Positions 55,489 to 64,000 of a stretch of DNA of 64,000 nucleotides are shown here, piece after piece. Source of the stretch: Laccaria trichodermophora. Taxonomy: Eukaryota; Basidiomycota; Agaricomycetes; Agaricales; Hydnangiaceae. Positions within the stretch are counted from its first letter, which is position 1, and every line of letters begins with the position of its first letter. A program made the translations under genes and the position numbers. The notes under the pieces were generated by a model. That model did no database searches and had not been told where the DNA came from. It saw only the letters and a list, made by a program, of their open reading frames with translations. Where the stretch lies: positions 186,001 through 250,000 of the forward strand of contig JACTVC010000019.1 of assembly GCA_018417955.1 (NCBI GenBank), in the 5' to 3' direction.

Positions 55489-56543
55489 TAAATAACTACA
55501 TAACCCACAACTCATTACAATTTCCTTGCACAATAAGTGAAAACAACTACACCTCCCGGGAGTAACGCGTTCGCCGTTTTCCATAAACCTCACGCTCTGA
55601 ACTGCCAAGGAGAACTGTTTCTTGATCTTGGCCACTGGGCTTCGGGCACATTCCCGACACACCATGCTTTGCGCATAACAATGTTCCGGCAATCGTACAC
55701 CACAGCTACTGGCCTTCTATGTCTCGTCGCCTGAAGTCACAGGTTTGGTGACGATGCGTATCTCAACCGATTCCTATGAAGACATTAGGAAATCCCGGTA
55801 CCTTGTCAACAGTTGAACCCACGTCTACCTCGACCAAATGGCAGAAGGCATTCTACGTTGAGATGCTTGTAATGTTTGTGTTCAAATTCATGAATCTCAA
55901 GAAACTGATTTGACCTATCTGTCAACAGCCATGGTCCTGAACGCCACTTTTTGTCCAGCTATGGCCAAAGGGAATGGGGTCGTTTAGTCGTCGCCGAACC
56001 CCGGACTTCAAGTGCCCGAGCCACCTCGGAGGGCACCCGATCCCCTTTTAGTAAAACAGGATGATGGTCAAGACAGCAAGGAGGATGGGGACGGCGACGA
56101 TGACGACAACGAGGAGGGGAAGGCCTTGCTGGTGAGCGCATTTTACACCCTCTCATTACTCAGTGAAGTATTTACCTTCTTCCCTTGCAGAAGTTCGTGC
56201 TGGGCGTGGGAAAGGGATCCACACCGTCCACGGAAGCATGTGAAAAAAGAAGATATACCCGTCGAGTGACGAAAAGAATTCCGCTATCGTGGTTTTATTC
56301 GATGCTCTTTCGTCTCCTTCGGTAACGTCATTCACAACTGAGCATATACCTCAGTTCAACTGACACCTTCCGATTACAAAGTTGCTTCCTAAGCCAGCGC
56401 CAGTAGCTTACCAACCTCCCCATCAAGATGGTGCAATTCCATGAATGATGGGGAAACATAAGTAGCCTCAAAACATCGTAAACTCCTGACCTTCCTACAC
56501 TATTGTTTCTCAAGCTCACGCATCTACGCTCTAGCAACAAGCT
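55489..56543. other. Intergenic, ambiguous low-complexity stretch
   Basis: No confident gene. Around 56040-56135 a GAC/GAT/GAG-rich tract reads as an acidic peptide on the plus strand and as a hydrophobic segment (LLVVVIVAVPILLAVLTIIL) on the minus strand, each next to possible splice sites. The strand cannot be decided. Confidence 0.35.
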
Positions 56544-57778
56544 ATGGTTACACAACAGAAAGCTCTTTTAGTCCCTGCAAAGTTTGCCGACTTAGTCGTT
56601 GGATCCAAGTCCATTCCCAAGCCAGGTCCCGGAGAGCTTCTGGTTACAATCCGCTCAACCTCGCTTAACCCAGCTGATTGGAAGATCCACAAATACGGGC
56701 TCTTTACTGAGGAGTTCCCCGCTGTCCTGGGGTTAGACCTTGCAGGGGACGTTGAGGAGGTTGGGGAAGGCGTTACCACTTTTTTAAGGGGAGATCGAGT
56801 GGGCGTCGCTTTCTATTTACTCCAGCAGCTGCATCTTAGGAACGCCGACTGTAGCTTCGCTCAAGGTCAATACAAGCCCGATTGGGCAACTTTCCAGCAG
56901 TACGCGAAGACTGACGCAGCTACCACAAGCAAGGTTTGCTCTTCAACTCATCTTAATTCTATGGTACATTGACGCTTATCCGCTAGATTCCTCCCAATTT
57001 CTCATACGACGATGTCGTAACTCTCCCTGTCGCACTCTCAGCGGCGTACGCAGGCCTCTACGGCAATAAACCAGCTGGTGCCGCTTTCGATGCACCTGTC
57101 TCTGCGTCGGCCGTCGGCAAGTACGTCAACACACCTCTGGTCGTTTTGGGAGGCTCAAGCAGCGTCGGGCGATACGGTTTGTTAATCCTCATTGTCCAGT
57201 CGTACATTCGTTTCTCTTACACAATATCTAGTCATTCAACTTGCCAAATACTCTGGTTTCGATCCTATCATTACCACCTCCTCCCTCAAACACGCCGACG
57301 ATCTTAAGTCCCTTGGTGCGGCACACATTATTGACCGCGGCGCGTCCGTCGTCACAGAAGTCAGAAAACTTACTGACAAGCCCATTTTAATCGTGTACGA
57401 TGCCATCTCGAGTGTGGATACTCAACAAGCAGGTATTGACATTTTGGCGCCTGGGGGGAAGCTTGTCACGGTACAGCCTCCTGGTGTCAAAGCAGAGGGC
57501 AAGGAGATCATCCCCGTTTACGGATCGGTGTCGGCGCATCCCGAGCTTTTGACATCTCTCTATGGAAAGGACGTGTTTGGATTTTTGGAGCGAGGTGTTC
57601 TCAAGGTTTGTCTACAACCTCAATGATTTTGGGATGACGATTGACTCACATTTTTTTTGTATCTCAGCCCAGCCACTTCGAAATTATTGGCGGCCTTGGT
57701 GCAATTCCTGAGGGTCTAAGCCGGTTGCAGAACAACGAAGTGTCGAATATGAAGCTCGTTGCTCATCTACAAGATTGA
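56544..57778 (+). CDS. MDR-family (zinc-less ADH / quinone reductase-like) oxidoreductase
   Basis: Starts at MVTQQKALLVPAKFADLVVG. A GroES-like N-terminal domain is seen in PGPGELLVTIRSTSLNPADW and FPAVLGLDLAGDVEEVGEGV. The second domain has IPPNFSYDDVVTLPVALSAA, the nucleotide-binding turn PLVVLGGSSSVGRY joined by splicing to VIQLAKYSGF, then ILAPGGKLVTVQPPG, and ends LVAHLQD (stop 57776-57778). No catalytic or structural zinc Cys sets are seen, which fits enoyl/quinone reductase-like members that use NADPH. Introns: about 56935-56988, one within the Rossmann turn (about 57172-57232), and one before PSHFEIIGGLG (about 57606-57667). The frame through 56803-56868 is open, but the family pattern suggests an in-frame intron there. 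Confidence 0.85.
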
Positions 57779-58008
57779 AAGAATTCTCTGGTAATTGATT
57801 TTGTGTTGTTTGTATTTCAAGTTTCGATTATGATTCGGGAACGTTAAAGATGTTGACTATGTCAATTTGGCATGTCTATCATGTTAAACCTACTGGAGGG
57901 GTCGATCGGGGGAAGAGATAATAAGTGTTCCTTGAGCGCTGAGCGCTGAAGTCTCTTCGTTCTCAATGTTAAAAGACATAATGTGTGCAAGGAATAAATA
58001 GAGTCGCG

Positions 58009-58970
58009 ATGGCGGAGTCGTCGCCAACTCTGTCGACACGGCCTCATGATCGCGTCTTTGTCACGTGGAATCCAGACAAAGGAGGTGTAAGTGGAACTTT
58101 CTGCTTTCATCTGCAACACTCCCTTTGAAGTTTCATTGTCAGTTCGTTCGTCCCTCTCTACTCCAGTCTACGTGTAAACTAATCTGCATTTCAGTTTTTA
58201 CTAGAATGGGACATCCGAATATCGAACAGCGCAAATTCAACTTTTGCCCAAGTCTCGCTGGCCTCGACCTGGAGAACCTAATCACCCAATGTCTTGAGTG
58301 CACTCGCTTCTTCGGCGCTTGCTGTATTCATCAATCCTACGGTGGCGATTTGGCTGTACCCAACAAAGACGTTTGCCACCACTTCCAAATTGTCTTTATT
58401 GATGGCGCGTGTTCCAACAATGGTCGGGACGATGCTAAAGCGGGGCTTGGTATGACCATCGGCGACGATGAATCATTTTGCTGGAGTATCGCTGTGAACG
58501 ATGCGGTAGACTTCAATGGACCCAGGACTAATCAACGTGCCGAGTTGTTGGCAGCGATAGAAGGTTTGAAGCAATTGAAGAATGTGAATCGACTTAACGC
58601 GATCCACGAGGCAATGGGAATGGGGGATAGACACCACAAGCCAGCCAGACGCAGCACAGACGAATTCGGTCCTACCTACGTCGTCGTGGCCGATTCTGAA
58701 TACGTTGTGAAAGGGATCACGGAATGGCTTCCCACGTGGCGTGTATGTCTTTCATATCTTACTCCCCAGATCGCTCATGAATGGTTTTTTTTACAGGTCA
58801 GAGACTGGCGTACGGCAGCTGGAAAACGACCTACGAACTTGGACTTGTTTTTGAAGCTGGATGAGGTTACCACGAGCTTGGAGGAGGATGGCATCACAGT
58901 TGGCTTTTGGCACATTCCAAGGGCATATAACCACAAGGCTGATCGTCTGGCGAAGCTTGCGACTGTTTAA
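58009..58970 (+). CDS. RNase H type 1-like protein
   Basis: Three exons, 58009-58084, 58195-58742 and 58797-58970, close to 265 residues. The N-terminus has a Cys-rich stretch (TQCLECTRFFGACCIHQ). The RNase H core is complete: FIDGACSNNGRDDAKAGLG (first Asp), TNQRAELLAAIEGLKQL (Glu), VVVADSEYVVKGITEW (second Asp) and FWHIPRAYNHKADRLAKLAT (last Asp). This D-E-D-D set supports cleavage of RNA in RNA/DNA hybrids. No HBD domain of nuclear RNase H1 was seen, and the protein is not part of a visible retroelement, so it is a host gene of the fungal stand-alone type. Confidence 0.85.
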
Positions 58971-59071
58971 TAGCTTCTCGTCGATAGCTTATTGTAGTGT
59001 CCACCTGAAGCTGGATTAATGATCCGTTCTATTACAAATCTCCGTACTTTCGATGTCCTCGTCAACGACCA

Positions 59072-59310
59072 ACGACAAACTAACCACCCTGCGCGCTGTG
59101 GTCACAAACGCCGCCCTCTTCTGCACGGGCGTCGCGCCTCTCGCCGTTGTTCTATCGAGATGCTGAGGGCACGGGAGCCAAGTGCGTTCTTGATTATTGT
59201 TGCTGTCCGCTGCACGAGCTGACGATGGTATTTGACTGGACTCTTTCAGATGTTACTGACGAGCTTGAGATGCTCGTGAAGACGTGTCGTGAGCGTGGAA
59301 TAGTAGGTAT
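59072..59310 (+). pseudogene. Gene fragment of unknown family, frame break and element insertion
   Basis: An ATG at 59072 opens MSSSTTNDKLTTLRAVVTNA and ALFCTGVAPLAV. Near 59148 the protein-like frame moves by one base to FYRDAEGTGAKCVLD and continues through DELEMLVKTCRERGIV to a perfect splice donor (GTATGT from 59307). Directly in that donor the 869-bp element is inserted. A possible acceptor lies beyond it at about 60304. The break plus the insertion suggest a dead gene. I do not recognise the family. Confidence 0.45.
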
Positions 59311-59314
59311 GTAC

Positions 59315-60183
59315 TATGGCGGTTGTTCTGCACATTTAATCAGCGCACGCAACTTTCCGAGCACACACGCAACTTTCGCCCAGAGCGCAACTTTTGGATG
59401 CTAAATTTGACCGCACGGCACAACTTCCAACTATGTAAAAGCATCAACTCTTCCATGTAATTCCTTTTGAACCACCCTCTAGCTACCCCAGCCCTACCTT
59501 CTACCACTTCATATAATTTTTATCTAAATGACCCACCTCTCCATGCACCATCCTCCATGTAAAGTGCCCCCTATATTCTCATTGCTATACTATGATACTA
59601 CCTTTCTATCAAATAACATAAATGACACACTAAATTACAATATAAATAACAAAATACTTGAGAGTAACAGTGGCTCGAGGGGTACGGTGAGAACCAGTAC
59701 CGGATTTGGTAGTTGGCAAATACCAATAATTTTCAGACAATTCCGATCCTGATGATGGAATTTCTTAGAAGGATATTGAGACTCCGCCTGATCGCTTCTC
59801 ATGTTGCAACGTCAAACCTTCTACGCTGTCACACGTTGACGGACATATGCCACTCGCTGTCAAGCACAATGAGCTCGTACCTTAGTTTCAATGCAAATTA
59901 TTTGATACAATAGATTCTGCAATTATACTCTACATACTATTTTGAAGTTGAAACAGAGAAAAGAAGACTTAGGCAATAAATAGATGTACACTATGTGAGC
60001 TCACCGTGTTCAACGATGATGAGAGACTTCGGGACAATGTTGAGGATTGCTTGGGTGACGTTGCATGAGAAATGCTAGACCAAACAACCGAATTTAGCAT
60101 CCAAAAGTTGCGCTCTGGGCGAAAGTTGTGTGCGCGCTTGGAAAGTTGTGTGCGCTGATTAAATGTGCAGAACAACTGCCATA
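59315..60183. mobile_element. 869-bp non-autonomous element with 93-bp terminal inverted repeats
   Basis: The left arm 59315-59407 and right arm 60091-60183 are reverse complements with about 6 differences in 93 bp. The outer ends read TATGGC...GCCATA. ATGTAC direct repeats flank both ends (59309-59314 and 60184-60189). The arms contain three GCAACTTT-type subrepeats. The interior is AT-rich with no coding capacity. The family is unknown: 6-bp duplications are unusual for the common TIR groups, so the exact border may be off by a base or two. Confidence 0.8.
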
Positions 60184-60189
60184 ATGTAC

Positions 60190-60571
60190 ACTGACAGACG
60201 CGAACGTTACGCGAAAGTTGTGACATGTCACATTATCTTCTGACGCGGATGCGTCTGGTCACATCATCGTGACTCTCTTCTTTGATCCTTCTCCTCTGCT
60301 GTGCAGCTGCTGATCAAAACAGACAAAGTCATAACGGCCAAAGCAAGCCCCGAAATTTTATGGGCTGGAGCGCATAGGTGCTGCAAGACATACAAATATG
60401 TATAGTACTTGAGGAAAATAGTAAGAAATTTCATAGAAAGAATGGGGAAGTGGTTGAAGGCCTCTTGCATCTGCAAAGGCATTTTTTCCCAGTAGCAAGG
60501 CCCTTTCTCACGAGACTCGGAGAGGGCTGGCCAAACTCTGCAGACTCCTGTAAAGTGCCAGCAAAAAATAC
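60190..60571. other. Spacer between two transposons, nothing else seen
   Basis: Possibly holds the remaining 3' exon of the interrupted gene at 59072 (after an acceptor at about 60304). No other feature was recognised. Confidence 0.3.
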
Positions 60572-60927
60572 TGTGGGTCACGATTTTCCAAAAAGATAAG
60601 GCTAGATTATTAATTTATGGGGGTAAATAAACACCTTTTTTGTTCTCAAGTTAATGAGGAGGTTCTTCTGCATAAGACACCATAACGTTTGGAAAACTAT
60701 CCCTCGAGAAGAGGGATAGAAAACACTCAGAGACTTAGGAATACTCACAGAAGTTAACCAGGTGTATGATTCTGAGAGTATCTAAGAGAGGGGAATACAG
60801 AATAAGGGGAGGAATAAGGAGGAGATGGTGGTTCGTTAGCAAGAGAGGTTGTGTGTGAGGAGATAGAAGTAATGTAATGTAAAGCCGTTGCCAAACAGTC
60901 ATCATCAGTAGTAATCACGGGATTACA
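60572..60927 (-). repeat. 3' LTR of the second element (about 356 bp)
   Basis: On the minus strand it begins TGTAATCCCGTGATT directly after the purine tract and ends with ...GACCCACA at 60572. The 5' LTR is outside the window, so the inner border rests on the TG...CA rule and cannot be confirmed. Confidence 0.65.
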
Positions 60928-60941
60928 CTCTTCCCCACTTT
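60928..60941 (-). other. Polypurine tract of the second element
   Basis: AAAGTGGGGAAGAG on the minus strand, immediately upstream of the LTR start, the expected plus-strand primer site. Confidence 0.7.
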
Positions 60942-61079
60942 AAAAAAAAAAAAAAGGAAAAAGAAAGGGAAAAGAGCTTGTGTCGTTAGTAGAAAAGTAA
61001 GTAAATCCGAGCGCGGGTGCATCAAAACCCTGTGGGAAAAAGCTACCGCTGGCAACGTCGAAAGGGAAAACTACCTAAA

Positions 61080-64000
61080 TCAAGGTGATGTACCCCGCGA
61101 CGCTAGCCAGCGATCGAGCGCTTCGCAATCTTGAAGTCCGGAACCGGGAATCCACTGGTCGTGTTCTGTGCCATAGCCTGACCAACAGACCAAGTACTGA
61201 TAACCTCGTCCACGTCGGCGCGCATCCAGAATTTTGTCAATAAGGTATTCTTCGTTGCCGTCAGGATTGATTATAGGCGGTGGTTCTTCCATATGACGAG
61301 AGGGGAAAAGGGAGGTGTCTGATTCAATATAAGGGAGGATTTGTGAGGTGTGGAAGACGGGGAAGATGTTGGGTGAGTTGGGGAGGTCGAGAGTGACTGT
61401 GGAATGTTCCTCGTCGATGCTAGTTATCGTATATGGTCCGTCGTACTGGGGCATGAATTTTGTGACGCGTTTTTCGCCCTTAGCCTTGTAGTCATTACGA
61501 CAGTGCAACGTGGACAACTGCACCCAGGAACCTATTTTAAAAGGGAATTTCAGTGTGCGGTGTTTGTTCGACTGAATAGATTGTGAAATTTTAGCCTGTA
61601 ACAAATTATCCTGCGCTTCAAAGACGTCTGCTTCCAGTTGACGCATTACATGCCAGGCGTCGACGTCAGAGACAGTTGCGCTAGATTTTGCGGGGGCGAG
61701 GGGGGGAATGATGCGAGGACTGCGTCCCATATGTAACTGGAAAGGCGTGAAACCGGTGGACTTGTTGATGGTATTCATAATGTCAAACCGGATTCGGGGA
61801 AGCGCGCGGACCCAGCCTAGTTGGTTGCGTTCGACATGGAAACGGAGTGCTTGGTTCACGGTTTTGTTAGTGCGTTCGCTAGCCCCATCTGTCTCCGGAT
61901 GATATGCTGTTGACATTTTGAGTTTAACACCCGTGAGGCGGTGAAGTGCTTTCCAGAACCTCGACATGAACAGTTTGTCTCTGTCGGATACAATGTCAGT
62001 TGGTAAACCATTCTCGCAGTACCACTCATTGAAAAATATCGTAGCAAGTTGTTCTGCGGTGATGTCGGTACGTGTGGGGATGATTCGCACATCGCTGCCA
62101 AGGCAGTCAGTGAAGGTAATGATACAGTTTTTTGTCTCGTCTTCTGGTAAAGGACCAATGAAATCGATGGCAACTGAGTCCCCACGTTGGTCTGGGATTG
62201 GTAAGGGATGTAGTGGGCCCAAAGGTTTCGTTGTTGTGCTTTTGTTTCGTTGGCAATCAGGACACGATTTAATGTATCCTTGTTCGAGGTTGTGGCGCAT
62301 GTTTGGCCAATAGTAGGAGTCCTGAAGAGAGCCGTACGTTTTGTTGAAACTGAAATGACCAAGGGTGTCATGTGCAAGCGTGAACAGTGTTTCGCGGAGA
62401 TTGGTAACACGCGGAATTATGAGGCGATCCCCGATGTACCAGAGGTTGTCGCGCAGTTGAAGGTTTGGAAGACTTAGTGCAGCGGAGGGTAGTGTTTTGC
62501 ACCAGGGGTCGCTTTTGTAACCTTCAATAACTTCCTGCAAAAACTCTTTGTCAGCTGAGATTTTAAGCGTAGCATTTACCACAGACGGGGACGTTGAAAA
62601 GGCTGTTAGAGCGTTAGCCGCAGTTAAAGGTCCTGGCGTGTCGCATTCGAAAACACTCGCAATTATCCCATCAGTGTCGTCGTCTGGGCAAAAGTTGTAA
62701 GGATGTTTAGCGGACGATTCGGCTTCAGAGGAAGAGGTGGTGTATGGTAGACATGATAATGCATCAGCGATGGTGTTGTCTTTGCCTTTGATGTAAATAA
62801 TCTTGGCGTCGAATTGGGACATGAATTCCATCCAGCGGGCTTGACAGTGTGAGAGATCTTTTTGTGTAACAAAGTTCTCCAACATCTTATGATCAGTGTA
62901 GATGAAAAACGGACAGCCCAATAAATCAACTCGCCATTTTTTCAATGCACGTATGATGGCCAGGAGTTCTTTTTCGTGTACGGGGTAGTTTAGTTCTGCT
63001 CCCTTGAAAGTCATCGAGTCGAAAGCAACCGGGCGTGCATTTTCCCATGTAGTCCCAAAGGAAAGAATGGCGCCCGAACGTTTGTCACTAGCATCTGTTG
63101 TTATGAAGATTTTGTGATCCGGTAATTTTGACAAGTCAATGGTTGTTAGGCATTCACAGCTTGTTACAATTGTTTTGATGCCGTCAAAGGCAGATTGATG
63201 ACGATCTGTCCAGGGAGGAAAATTCTTTTCGGCGTCCTTCATGGTGAGTTCCGTTAGAACGCCAGTATGTTCTGCAAGAGATGGCAGGAAGGCAGCCAGA
63301 TAGCAGACTAGACCTAAGAAAGCGCGAACTTCAGTGGCGGATTTTGGGCGTGGCCATTCTACAATGCGATTGGCCTTTTTTGTGTCTGCCTCGATGCCAC
63401 GAGCGCTGATGTGGTGGCCAAGAAAATCGATCTCCAAGCAAAACAGGTGTGTTTTGTCAGGGTTCACGTACAAGCATGCATCCCGTAGTGCACGGAGTAT
63501 TGTGGAGACATTTCGTTCGTGTTCCTCAATGTTATTGGACCAGATCACAATGTCATCTAAATAAATATGACAGATTTTTCTGATAAAAGGTCGGAGCGCC
63601 AACATAACGCATCGTTGATGAATAGCTGGTGCATTTTTCAAACCCATAGGCATAACTAACCACTCGTAGAGGCCAAGTGGAGTTGTGACCGCTGTTAAGG
63701 GAATATGATCTGGGTGCATGCGAGTCTGGAAAAAACTATTGGTCATGTCGATAGTTGCCCAGATTTTTCCTTTTGCGCAATCACTCAATATATCGTCGAT
63801 TCGGGGAAGTGGGTGACTGTCAGTAACTGTATTTTCATTGAGTTGTCAGTAACTGTATTTTCATTGAGTTGTCGGTAGTCATTTACCCACCTTGGTAATA
63901 CATTGGGGTTTGCTTTGGGAACTATGAACGCGGGTGATGCGCATGGAGATGAGGAGGGACGGATGAGGCCTGCATCTAAATGTTGTTGTATCAGAATTTG
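61080..64000 (-). pseudogene. Pol polyprotein of the second element, frame-broken in RT
   Basis: Open from 63788 to the stop at 61080 (902 codons), with the matching RT start continuing to 64000 in another frame. Motifs in order: RT IYLDDIVIWS (about 63560), RNase H FITTDASDKRSGA (about 63095), integrase zinc region HDTLGHFSFNKTYG...CPDCQ (about 62370-62250), DDE residues in VAIDFIGPL, IVSDRDKLFMSRFW and YHPETDGASERT (about 62170-61890), and a chromodomain YLVCWSGYGTEHDQWIPG near the end (about 61220-61110). The frame break lies at 63821-63872. Downstream of it the sequence looks uncorrupted, so the damage is probably young. Confidence 0.88.
63821..63872. repeat. 26-bp tandem duplication inside reverse transcriptase
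   Basis: The unit CAGTAACTGTATTTTCATTG plus AGTTGT occurs twice without a gap (63821-63846 and 63847-63872). 26 is not a multiple of three, so the duplication shifts the pol frame. Confidence 0.9.

Larger units (their letters stand above)
60572..64000 (-). mobile_element. Second Ty3/gypsy element (chromovirus), 3' part, runs off the window
   Basis: Minus-strand order from the right edge: RT, RNase H, integrase, chromodomain, polypurine tract, 3' LTR. The 5' part (5' LTR, gag, protease) lies beyond 64000. It differs from the element at 970-12930 in sequence, in LTR and in lacking an extra ORF after pol. The RT frame is interrupted by a 26-bp tandem duplication, so this copy cannot make an intact polyprotein. 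Confidence 0.9.

Noticed and set aside
56040..56135. Hydrophobic minus-strand segment as a tail-anchored protein
   Set aside because: It is the complement of an acidic codon repeat. No start codon in frame could be joined, so the strand cannot be decided.

Overview
The window looks like nuclear DNA of a mushroom-forming basidiomycete (Agaricomycetes). Genes are split by many short introns (mostly 45-65 bp, GT-AG). The gene content fits that group: a DUF6589 protein, a NACHT NTPase, a RecQ-like helicase, cysteine-rich PARP-like proteins and chromodomain Ty3/gypsy elements. No species can be named from the sequence alone. Where I give exon lists, I assembled them by hand from splice consensus and checked that the reading frame closes.

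Layout. 1-13.0 kb: the 3' part of a RecQ-like helicase gene, cut by a complete 11,961-bp Ty3/gypsy chromovirus (970-12930). The element has two 609-bp LTRs with no difference seen by eye, 5-bp target duplications (CCAAG), a single Gag-Pol frame and an extra 895-codon frame of unknown function. 13.0-18.6 kb: a DUF6589 gene, tail to tail with the helicase, and a bHLH transcription factor with an unusually long loop. 18.6-22.7 kb: no gene, but an old 1.2-kb tandem duplication. 22.7-25.7 kb: two membrane-protein loci. 26.2-29.3 kb: a TPR protein and the mitochondrial phosphatidylglycerophosphate synthase PGS1. 29.8-32.8 kb: a small acidic protein, a short inverted-repeat element and a membrane protein. 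34.3-37.5 kb: COQ4 and a small C2H2 protein.

39.3-46.9 kb is the most distinctive part: five neighbouring genes that look like an ADP-ribosylation module. It holds three PARP-like ADP-ribosyltransferase genes, two of them with an N-terminal array of Cys-rich zinc-binding-type modules, plus a stand-alone Cys-rich array gene without a transferase domain and a NADAR-domain (YbiA/DUF1768) gene. NADAR proteins are known to act on ADP-ribose attached to guanine. The set therefore pairs likely writers, a possible adaptor and a possible eraser. That they work together is inferred from clustering and shared modules, not shown.

47-64 kb: a polytopic membrane protein, a degenerate 0.3-kb tandem repeat, ribosomal protein uL4, a NACHT NTPase, porphobilinogen deaminase (with two apparent single-base frame breaks), an MDR-type oxidoreductase, an RNase H protein, a gene fragment hit by an 869-bp inverted-repeat element (93-bp arms, 6-bp target duplication), and the 3' part of a second Ty3/gypsy element on the minus strand. 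Its reverse transcriptase frame is broken by a 26-bp tandem duplication. Housekeeping genes (PGS1, COQ4, uL4, HEM3) are thus interspersed with young and old transposons and with fast-evolving basidiomycete families.
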